DNA from: Candidatus Zipacnadia bacterium
Lineage (GTDB): Bacteria; Armatimonadota; Zipacnadia; Zipacnadales; UBA5352
Assembly (NCBI GenBank): GCA_029820915.1
Contig: JALGUI010000046.1
Location: 1-11,569, forward strand
Direction of reading: 5' to 3'
DNA length: 11,569 bases
Shown in pieces: positions 1-5,613 of this stretch. Both the position numbers and the translations under genes were made by a program. Within the stretch, counting starts at the first letter, position 1, and each line of letters starts with the position of its first letter. The notes beneath the pieces are model-generated. The model did no database searches, was not told the origin of the DNA, and saw only the letters and a program-made list of their open reading frames with translations.

Positions 1-489
1 ATGGCGGCAGGGCGGGCCGCGGCGACCCCGAGCGGGCCCGCAGCCGCCGCGGAGGTGTCGCCGAGCAGTGAGGCCCCGGCCACTGCGTCACTCGAGCCGG
101 TCGTGGCTGTCGCGCCTGCGGGGGTGCCCACCGGGGCGGTAGCCGACGTGGCGCCGATCGCGCCGCCGGCCGCCGCGCCCGCCCACGTTGCCCTGACCCC
201 TCGCACCACTGCGGCCGATGTCGAGATGGCGGCGTTGCCCGCCGCCGCGCCATCGGCGCTGGAGGCCGAGTTCGCCGCCGGCGTTGTCGCGCGCATGATG
301 GTGGACAAGTTCGTCAGCGAGCACCTCATCGAGAGCTCGCCCACGCTGCTCTCGGTCGTCACCGACACTCCGGCCGCTGAACTCGGGCCGGTGCTGGCGG
401 AAAACGGGGGGGCGGCCGGCAGATTCAGCCTGTGCTTCACCCAGAGCATGCGCCGCGCGCTCTTGGCGGCCGGGAACGGGCTTCGCTGA
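1..489 (+). CDS. Ala/Pro-rich protein of unknown function, 3' part (5' end possibly outside window)
   Basis: I do not recognise this gene. The frame is open from the first base, and the ATG at position 1 may be internal. About the first 75 residues are a low-complexity stretch of Ala, Pro, Val and Thr, the kind of composition seen in disordered linkers or periplasmic stalks. Residues from about 80 to 162 look more folded, with an amphipathic stretch around AGVVARMMVDKFVSEHL and a single Cys near the end. Codons are strongly G/C-ending, which supports real coding. The stop TGA is shared with the next start (TGATG), so the two proteins are probably made together by translational coupling. No transmembrane segment or catalytic motif is visible in the part present. 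A C-terminal part of a membrane-anchored regulator is possible but unsupported. Confidence 0.55.
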   Translation: MAAGRAAATPSGPAAAAEVSPSSEAPATASLEPVVAVAPAGVPTGAVADVAPIAPPAAAPAHVALTPRTTAADVEMAALPAAAPSALEAEFAAGVVARMMVDKFVSEHLIESSPTLLSVVTDTPAAELGPVLAENGGAAGRFSLCFTQSMRRALLAAGNGLR

Positions 490-1229
490 TGCGCATTGCC
501 CTGACCCTCATCGCTTCGCTGCTCATCACGGCCGGCCCTGTGCCGGCCGACGTGGCGCACCCCGAGACCGACGCTCCCCCCGAAGCGACCCAGGTCACTG
601 CCGAGCCGGGTCTGATGGAGCTGCTGAGGTCGGCGACCGAAGACCAGCGGGCGCGCACGCTGCGCTTCCTCGGCAACCGCTACCCCGACCTGGCCACCGA
701 GCTGTTCGCGGTGCTGCAGAGCCGTCACCCCGGGATCTTCATCGCGCTCGACCGGGAGCTCCAGGACCTCGTGGCGACCAGGTACCCGCGCCTGTCCGCG
801 ACCGTGCAGCGGCTGCTGCACGAGGTGATCGCCGACCACTACCCGCAGGTCAGGCATGACGTCAACCGGCTCATCGCCGACAACTACCCCGAACTGCTCG
901 ACGCGATGTACTCGGTGGGGGAGGGTGACCCGGCGGTGCGGGTCGCGCGCCTGGTCAGGGAGAGACATCGGGCGCTGCTTGACGATGTGCTGTCCCTGCT
1001 CCGCGAGCGCTATCCGGCGCTGCTCACCGAGGTGCAGCACGAGCTGCTCGTCAAGCACCCCGAGTTGCTCGCCGACGTGGCCGATCTGATCGCACAGCGC
1101 TACCCGGATATCTCGCACGAGGTGAGCGCGGTGCTGGCCGCGAAGTACCCCGAGTTGATCCCCGGCATCATGGCTATCCTCGCGCCGCCCCCGGCGGAGG
1201 GCGAGCCGGAGGGCCCGGTGGACCAGTAG
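489..1229 (+). CDS. Secreted helical-repeat protein with Tyr/His-Pro-punctuated repeats, unknown function
   Basis: The 246-residue product starts at the ATG overlapping the upstream stop codon. An in-frame start at 432 would add 19 residues in front of the signal peptide and is less likely. Residues 1-20 form a classic signal peptide (Met-Arg, a hydrophobic core, then PVPA), so the protein is probably exported. From residue 64 to 232 it consists of repeats opening with [RKHN][YH]P followed by a Leu/Val-rich amphipathic helix. The prolines are at 66, 81, 100, 119, 134, 176, 191, 206 and 221, giving spacings of 15, 19, 19, 15, then 15, 15, 15 after a degenerate unit at about 161 where Arg replaces Pro. 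Proline at a helix N-terminus fits a stack of short helices. The tail after 232 is rich in Pro, Glu and Gly. There is no cysteine or catalytic motif. A structural or protein-binding role is inferred from the architecture only. Confidence 0.75.
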   Translation: MRIALTLIASLLITAGPVPADVAHPETDAPPEATQVTAEPGLMELLRSATEDQRARTLRFLGNRYPDLATELFAVLQSRHPGIFIALDRELQDLVATRYPRLSATVQRLLHEVIADHYPQVRHDVNRLIADNYPELLDAMYSVGEGDPAVRVARLVRERHRALLDDVLSLLRERYPALLTEVQHELLVKHPELLADVADLIAQRYPDISHEVSAVLAAKYPELIPGIMAILAPPPAEGEPEGPVDQ

Positions 1230-1247
1230 GGCCGGCCGGGACGCGGG

Positions 1248-1265
1248 TCCCGCCCCTGGGCGGGA
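1248..1265. terminator. GC-rich hairpin between helical-repeat gene and dehydrogenase
   Basis: TCCCGCC and GGCGGGA form a 7-bp perfect stem around a CCTG loop (the outer bases of the loop can also pair). It lies 18 bases after the stop codon of the upstream gene. No T-run follows, so it is not a canonical intrinsic terminator. It could be a weak terminator, a 3'-end-stabilising hairpin or chance in GC-rich DNA. Confidence 0.35.
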
Positions 1266-1299
1266 TCGGACATCGATCCCCGGACAACGCAGGGAGACC

Positions 1300-2388
1300 A
1301 TGAGTGAGATGCTTGCCGCGGTCCTCAGGGGACCCGGCCACCTTGCCGTCGAGCGCGTGCCCATCCCCGAGCCGGCGGCGGGCGAGGTCCTGTGCGAGGT
1401 GGCTGCGTGCGGCATCTGCGGCAGCGACCTCCGCTACCTCGTCGGCGAGAACCCGTGGGCGAAGCATACGCTGGGTGTCGAGACGCCCAACCCGCCGGAC
1501 ATGGTGCTCGGACACGAGGTATCGGGCGTCGTGGCGCTCGACGGGCACCGGGCGCGGGCTGGGCTGCTGGCCTTCCGCACCTGCGGGCGGTGCCGGGAGT
1601 GCCTGCGCGGCGCCAACCAGCTCTGCCGTCACACCGCGCACCTGGGCCACGGCGCGGGCTGGGAGGGGCGTGGCCTGAACCCCGGGGGCATGGCCGAGTT
1701 CGTGCCGATCTGGCGCGAGGCCGTCCACGAACTCCCCGATCACATCGGCTTCGACGAGGCGACCTTCCTCGACGGGCTGGGCGTCGCGGTTCACGCCGTG
1801 AACCGGTGCGGCATCCGGGCGGGCGATCGGGTGGCCGTGCTCGGCTCGGGCCCCATCGGCCTGCTCATCATGCAGGTGGCCCTGGCCGACGGCGCCGCCG
1901 CGGCCGTCGTCAGCGATGTCTACGACGCGGCCCTGGACTGCGCGCGCGAGTTGGGAGCGGACGCGGCGCTGGACGGGCGCGAGCTTGCGCCGCGGGCGCT
2001 GGCCGACGAGGTGCTGGGCTGGAGCGAGGGGCGGGGCGTGGAGGCGGCCTTCGACAGCACCGGCGACCTCGCGCTGCAGCAGGCGGCGCTGGCGGCGCTG
2101 GCGCCGGGTGGGACGCTCATGCTCATGGCGGGCGCGGCCGAGGGACTCCGTCTGGGGCTGCGGGAGATGGCGGGGGAGAGGGTGGTAACGACCTCGAGCA
2201 ACAACCTGCCCGGTGACTTCGCCCGCGGGCTGGAACTGCTGGCCTCGGGCCGCGTGCTGGTGGGGCCGATGGTTACCCACGTCTTTGACCTGGTGGACGC
2301 CGCGAAGGCGTTCCAGGTCGCGGCGGGCAAGCATGACACGGGCGCGATCAAGGTCATCTTACGCCCGCCCGAACGCCGCCGTACATGA
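1300..2388 (+). CDS. Zinc-dependent medium-chain alcohol/polyol dehydrogenase
   Basis: This 362-residue cytoplasmic oxidoreductase belongs to the zinc-binding MDR family (threonine/sorbitol/alcohol dehydrogenase type), which oxidises a secondary alcohol with NAD(P)+. The catalytic zinc site is visible as Cys40 in CGICGSD and His72-Glu73 in GHE. The structural zinc site is Cys95, Cys98, Cys101 and Cys109. The Rossmann nucleotide fold has GSGPIGL at 182-188, and Asp206 at the end of the second strand favours NAD over NADP. The segment between GHE and the structural zinc site is about 10 residues shorter than usual. The ATG start has a good ribosome site, AGGGAG at 1291-1296. The substrate cannot be told from sequence. 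The gene appears to stand alone, flanked by hairpins on both sides. Confidence 0.9.
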   Translation: MSEMLAAVLRGPGHLAVERVPIPEPAAGEVLCEVAACGICGSDLRYLVGENPWAKHTLGVETPNPPDMVLGHEVSGVVALDGHRARAGLLAFRTCGRCRECLRGANQLCRHTAHLGHGAGWEGRGLNPGGMAEFVPIWREAVHELPDHIGFDEATFLDGLGVAVHAVNRCGIRAGDRVAVLGSGPIGLLIMQVALADGAAAAVVSDVYDAALDCARELGADAALDGRELAPRALADEVLGWSEGRGVEAAFDSTGDLALQQAALAALAPGGTLMLMAGAAEGLRLGLREMAGERVVTTSSNNLPGDFARGLELLASGRVLVGPMVTHVFDLVDAAKAFQVAAGKHDTGAIKVILRPPERRRT

Positions 2389-2391
2389 ACA

Positions 2392-2417
2392 CCGGCCGTG
2401 GCCCTCGCCACGGCCGG
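2392..2417. terminator. Strong hairpin between convergent genes, likely bidirectional terminator
   Basis: CCGGCCGTGGC pairs perfectly with GCCACGGCCGG around a CCTC loop, an 11-bp stem three bases after the dehydrogenase stop and 25 bases beyond the stop of the opposite-strand FmdB-type gene. The position between converging genes fits transcription termination for both. There is no U-run on either side, as is often seen in G+C-rich bacteria. Confidence 0.7.
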
Positions 2418-2442
2418 CGGAATCGACGTAGCCGCCCGGCGG

Positions 2443-2706
2443 TCAGTCGGAGGTCTCGACGGCCTTGTCGGCCTTCTGCTTGCTGTCGTCGCTCTTGCCG
2501 TTGCCGCCCTTGCGACCGCTGCCGCGGCCGTGGTCCGTCACATACCAGCCGCTGCCCTTGAAGATGATGGCGGGCGGGCTGAAGACGCGGCGCAGCCGAC
2601 CGTCACAGCCTTCGGCGAGACAGGTCTTCCGTGGCTTCTCGTCGAAACCATGGCTGATCTCGAAGACCGTACCGCACTTCTCGCACTGATAGTCGTAGGT
2701 CGGCAT
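2443..2706 (-). CDS. FmdB-family CxxC zinc-ribbon protein
   Basis: The 87-residue protein has the FmdB/regulatory zinc-ribbon signature: MPTYDYQC start, Cys8-x2-Cys11, then Cys29 and Cys34 as the second metal pair, followed by a hydrophobic-aromatic patch (SPPAIIFKGSGWYVTD). The rest is a disordered Lys/Gly/Ser/Asp tail, also usual in this family. The name comes from an ORF in methylotroph amidase clusters; the true role is unknown and it is not enzymatically related to the FmdE-type gene nearby. The start is fixed by an in-frame stop just upstream. A GGAGG lies 12 bases ahead, rather far. It is transcribed leftward from a clear promoter at 2751-2779. Confidence 0.9.
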   Translation of the reverse strand: MPTYDYQCEKCGTVFEISHGFDEKPRKTCLAEGCDGRLRRVFSPPAIIFKGSGWYVTDHGRGSGRKGGNGKSDDSKQKADKAVETSD

Positions 2707-2750
2707 GGATCACAGATGCCTCCGGGGGTCGCTTCCGTCACATGTGCGGT

Positions 2751-2779
2751 AGTATAGCGAGTGGCGAGGGAGGAGTCAA
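2751..2779 (-). promoter_or_regulatory. Sigma-70-type promoter for the FmdB-family gene
   Basis: On the minus strand, TTGACT (2779-2774) is separated by exactly 17 bases from TATACT (2756-2751). Each box matches consensus at five of six positions, striking in DNA this GC-rich. Transcription should start near 2744, giving a leader of about 38 bases before the ATG at 2706. Confidence 0.75.
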
Positions 2780-2796
2780 GGGTGGGTTGGGGGCGA

Positions 2797-2823
2797 TTAG
2801 CACTCGGATGCGGAGAGTGCTAA
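2797..2823. promoter_or_regulatory. CIRCE element (HrcA repressor operator)
   Basis: TTAGCACTC, a 9-base spacer, and GAGTGCTAA: a perfect match to the consensus CIRCE inverted repeat, including spacer length. In known systems this is bound by the heat-shock repressor HrcA, usually ahead of groESL, dnaK or hrcA itself. Here it ends 25 bases before the Nif3-family start, the leader position typical of CIRCE-controlled genes. It also sits 17 bases behind the -35 box of the divergent FmdB-family promoter, so HrcA could touch both sides. No chaperone gene is in the window, and no convincing rightward promoter was found. Confidence 0.93.
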
Positions 2824-2848
2824 CGGGCCGGGGAGCCTTGGTGAGGGC

Positions 2849-3634
2849 ATGACAGTCGCGGAGGTCGTACGGCATCTGGAGGAGGTCGCGCCGCCCGGCA
2901 CGGCCCAGGAGTGGGACAACGTCGGGCTTCAGGTGGGCTCTCGCGAGGCCACGGTGTCCGCTGCGCTGATCTGCCTCGAGATCACCGACGCCGTCGTGGC
3001 GGAGGCGGAGCGGCTCGGCGCTGAGTTGGTCATCGCCCATCACCCCCTGATCTTCCGCCCGCTGACGGCGGTGAGCACGGATCTGCCACTGGGGCGGCTG
3101 GTCGAGCGCCTGCTGGGCAGCGGCATCGCGGCCTATGCGGCGCACACGAACCTGGACGCCGCGCCCGGGATCGGGACGGCGGCCGCCCTGGCGGAGTTGC
3201 TCGGCGTCGCGGACGGTCGGCCCCTGCTCGGTGATGAGCCCGGACTGGGCCTGGTGGGCGAGCGCGCCGGGACGGGGACGGTCGCGGAGTTCGCCGCGTG
3301 CGTCCGGGAGGTCCTGAGGCCGGCGCGGCTCACGGTCGTGGGAGACGGGCGGCGGCAGGTCGCGCGGGTGGCCTTGATGCCCGGCGCGGGCGGCGACGCG
3401 GTCGTGCCGGCGGCCCGGGCGGGCGCGGACGTGCTGGTGTGCGGGGACCTGACGCACCACGACGCTCTCGAGGCGCTGGCGCTCGGCCTGGCCGTGATCG
3501 ACGCCGGGCACTACGCCACCGAGCGCCCGGTCGTCCACAGCATGGCTCAGCACCTGCGCGGCCGCGTGGGTGGCGCCGTGGACGTCATCGAGTCAAGCAT
3601 CGTCACGGACCCCTTTGCTGCAGGCGAGGGCTGA
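2849..3634 (+). CDS. Nif3-like dinuclear metal centre hexameric protein
   Basis: The 261-residue protein is the short bacterial form of the Nif3/YbgI (DUF34) family, without the middle PII-like insert of the ~370-residue form. Family marks are EWDNVGLQVG at 21-30, the metal pair His64-His65 in AHHPLIF, Asp103 in AHTNLD, GDLTHHDAL at 199-207, and His221 and Glu225 in DAGHYATE. Known members form toroidal hexamers with two metals per subunit. Annotation as GTP cyclohydrolase 1 type 2 is common but the physiological function is unsettled; metal handling or a metal-dependent hydrolase is proposed. The ATG is preceded by GGGGAG at 2830-2835 (13 bases away) and a closer GAGG. It is the first gene of a rightward cluster with a perfect CIRCE just upstream, so heat-shock-type control is likely. 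Confidence 0.92.
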   Translation: MTVAEVVRHLEEVAPPGTAQEWDNVGLQVGSREATVSAALICLEITDAVVAEAERLGAELVIAHHPLIFRPLTAVSTDLPLGRLVERLLGSGIAAYAAHTNLDAAPGIGTAAALAELLGVADGRPLLGDEPGLGLVGERAGTGTVAEFAACVREVLRPARLTVVGDGRRQVARVALMPGAGGDAVVPAARAGADVLVCGDLTHHDALEALALGLAVIDAGHYATERPVVHSMAQHLRGRVGGAVDVIESSIVTDPFAAGEG

Positions 3635-3687
3635 GGCCGGGAGCGGGCGGCGCCGGGGCCATCACAGCATCTCGGAGTGATCTCACG

Positions 3688-4407
3688 ATGACGAGAGACG
3701 ATTTCCAGCGCCTCTACGAGCTGCAGGGCATCGACAGCGGCATCGATCAGCGCGAGGCGCTGCTCGCGGCGGCCGACGACGGTGGCGACGTCCTGGGTTC
3801 GCTCGAGGCGGCGCGGGTGGCAGTCGAGGCCCTGCAGGAGGACCTGCGTGAGAAGCAGTCACGCCAGCGCAAGCTCGAGTTGGACCTCGAGACGATCCTG
3901 GCCGATCGCGACCGGAGAAGCGAGCGCTGCTACGGGGGCACCGTGTCGAACCCCAAGGAACTCGCCGCGCTCCAGCAGAAGATCGCCGAATTGGCCCGCA
4001 ACGCCGACCGGCACGAGGACATGATCCTGGAGCTGCTCGAGGAGATGGAGGCGGTGGAGGCGGCCGTTGCCGAGCAGCAGGAGAGCATCGAGCAGTTGGC
4101 GCGGAAGCACACGTCGATCGCCGACAGCTACGAGCGCACAACAAGCCGAGCTCGTGGGGAGATCGCCGAGCTGCGCGAACGCCGCGAGATGGTGGTCGGC
4201 GCCACGGACGAGGCCTTGGTGCGCGAGTACGAGGCCATCCGCGAGCGGTTCGGCGGCATCGGGGTGGCCGTCCTGCGCGATGGCACCTGCAGCGCGTGCA
4301 ACGTGGCCGTGCCGCGAGTGCTGTACCCGATGATCGAGCGCGGCACCTCGGCGGTGAGGTGCGAGAGCTGCCGCCGCATCTTAGTCATCCCCGAGGGGGA
4401 GGGATAG
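3688..4407 (+). CDS. Coiled-coil protein with C4-type zinc ribbon (CT398/CdsZ-like)
   Basis: The 239-residue protein has a long Glu/Arg/Leu-rich coiled coil over about residues 5-185, interrupted by the family motif YGGTVSNPKEL at 82-92, and a C-terminal zinc ribbon with Cys201, Cys204, Cys225 and Cys228. This is the family described as zinc-ribbon domain proteins resembling chlamydial CT398, whose coiled coil is a two-helix hairpin; biochemical function is not firmly known. The family is often found beside Nif3-like genes, as here (53-base gap). The chosen ATG has GGAG 10 bases upstream. A longer reading from 3298 overlaps Nif3 with no family similarity and is rejected. The next gene begins five bases after the stop. 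Confidence 0.88.
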   Translation: MTRDDFQRLYELQGIDSGIDQREALLAAADDGGDVLGSLEAARVAVEALQEDLREKQSRQRKLELDLETILADRDRRSERCYGGTVSNPKELAALQQKIAELARNADRHEDMILELLEEMEAVEAAVAEQQESIEQLARKHTSIADSYERTTSRARGEIAELRERREMVVGATDEALVREYEAIRERFGGIGVAVLRDGTCSACNVAVPRVLYPMIERGTSAVRCESCRRILVIPEGEG

Positions 4408-4412
4408 CAGCG

Positions 4413-4826
4413 ATGGAGGTTGACCGGGAACTGCTCGACCGCCTCCGCGCCTTCCACGGCCACCTGGGCCCCTTCGCCATGCTGGGCTACCGCGCCGGCC
4501 GTCTGGCCCTGCGTGTGCTCGAGGCGCCTTCGCACTTCGGCATCCACGCGCGCGTGACGTGTCCTCCGCACACGCCCCCCTCCTGCTTCGTCGATGGCAT
4601 CCAGTACGGCACGGGCTGCACGCTGGGGAAGGGCAACATCGAGCTGGTCGCGTCGGACACCATCGCGGTGACGGTGACCGTGAACGAGGGCGGCGCGACG
4701 GTGACGGTCGTGCCACGCCGCGAGGTCATCGACAGATTCGGCCCGTGGATGGCGGAGGCCGACGACGAGACCGCCGCCCTCCGCGTGTTGTCGATGTCGG
4801 ACGAGGACCTCTTCGCCCAGGTCTAG
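4413..4826 (+). CDS. FmdE-domain protein, short stand-alone form
   Basis: The 137-residue protein matches the FmdE domain (formylmethanofuran dehydrogenase subunit E region). It has FHGHLGPFAMLGYRAG at 14-29, Cys50 and Cys58, then DGIQYGTGCTLGKGNIEL at 61-78 with Cys69. His15, His17 and the cysteines would form the metal site. Many FmdE proteins read GHxCPG where this has GHLGPF, so one metal-ligand Cys is Gly here; the GHLGP variant occurs in other stand-alone members. There is no C-terminal zinc ribbon. A role in molybdoenzyme or one-carbon metabolism is often assumed, but no methanofuran or molybdenum gene is nearby. Its ribosome site (GGGGGAGGGA) lies in the 3' end of the zinc-ribbon gene, implying co-translation. 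Its stop overlaps the phoU stop. Confidence 0.85.
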   Translation: MEVDRELLDRLRAFHGHLGPFAMLGYRAGRLALRVLEAPSHFGIHARVTCPPHTPPSCFVDGIQYGTGCTLGKGNIELVASDTIAVTVTVNEGGATVTVVPRREVIDRFGPWMAEADDETAALRVLSMSDEDLFAQV

Positions 4827-5548
4827 CCCTGTTCCGGCCCGCCCCCATCTTCTTCCTCGCCAGGCCGGTGGTAGCCGGGGGTGTGCGAGAGCGCGAGGTC
4901 CTCGAACCGCCCCGTCTCCATGTACGACACGCGCTCCGCAACGTTCACCACGTGATCGGCGATGCGCTCGAGGTAGCGCGCCACCAGCAGCAGGTGGGTG
5001 GCCTGCAGAATCAGCTCCGGATCCCGCTGCATGTACTCGACCAGCTCGTCGAGCAGGCGGTACCAGATCCGGTCCACCTCGTCATCCTGGGTGATGACTT
5101 CGCGCACCAGCTCCAGGTCCTGCCTCACGAAGGCCCGGGTGGCGGTGCGCACCATGCCGATGGTGATCTCAGCCATGCGAGGGATGTCGATGAGCGCCTT
5201 GAAGTAGGGCTCGTCCGCGAGGGTCTTGGCGCTGCGGGCGATGTCCACGGCGTAGTCGCCCACGCGCTCGAGGTCGGCGATGACCTTCATCGCGGTGCCG
5301 ATGATGCGCAGATCCTTGGCCATTGGCTGCTGGAGCGCGAGCAGGCGCATGCACTCCTGCTCGATATACAGGTCCAGGTCATCGGCGATGTCGTCGTCCA
5401 TGATGACCTTGTCGGCGAGCGCCACGTCCTGATCGACCAGCGCGCGCATCGCGTCGGCAAGCATCTCCACGACGACGCTCGCCAACCGGGTGACGTCCAC
5501 CTGGACTTGCTCGATCTGCTCCTCGAAGGTCTCGCGCATTCTGCGCAT
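4823..5548 (-). CDS. phoU: Phosphate-specific transport system accessory protein PhoU
   Basis: The 241-residue cytoplasmic protein has two PhoU three-helix domains carrying the acidic metal-binding motifs DLERVGDYAVDIA (92-104; Glu94, Asp98, Asp102) and YLERIADHVVNVAE (192-205; Glu194, Asp198, Asn202). PhoU links the Pst transporter to the PhoR/PhoB signalling pair and keeps the Pho regulon off when phosphate is plentiful. Length fits the family, with an extra 25-residue acidic, Gly-rich tail. The first ATG (5548) is chosen because GGGGA lies 11 bases upstream; a second Met at residue 4 is possible. It is the last gene of the pst operon, 65 bases after pstB, and shares the four bases CTAG with the convergent FmdE gene. 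Confidence 0.93.
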   Translation of the reverse strand: MRRMRETFEEQIEQVQVDVTRLASVVVEMLADAMRALVDQDVALADKVIMDDDIADDLDLYIEQECMRLLALQQPMAKDLRIIGTAMKVIADLERVGDYAVDIARSAKTLADEPYFKALIDIPRMAEITIGMVRTATRAFVRQDLELVREVITQDDEVDRIWYRLLDELVEYMQRDPELILQATHLLLVARYLERIADHVVNVAERVSYMETGRFEDLALSHTPGYHRPGEEEDGGGPEQG

Positions 5549-5613
5549 CTTTCAGCACTTCCCCTGCGTCGCGAGCGTGATGCGGCGGCGGTCTGGTACG
5601 GCACTCGCCGGAG

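Noticed and set aside
1174..2334. - strand open frame of 386 codons opposite the dehydrogenase
   Set aside because: The dehydrogenase has all its catalytic motifs; the antisense product is Arg/Pro/Gln-rich without family features.
2750..2758. Rightward -10 element (TAGTAT/TATAGC) for Nif3
   Set aside because: No -35-like hexamer lies at 16-18 bases; the same bases form the leftward TATACT box, which has a proper partner.
2738..3553. - strand open frame of 271 codons opposite Nif3 and over the CIRCE region
   Set aside because: It is antisense to a clear Nif3 gene and would run through the promoter and operator; composition is shadow-like.
3298..3687. Upstream extension of the zinc-ribbon gene into Nif3
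   Set aside because: The extra sequence is a Gly/Arg/Ala-rich shadow of Nif3; the ATG at 3688 begins the conserved coiled coil.
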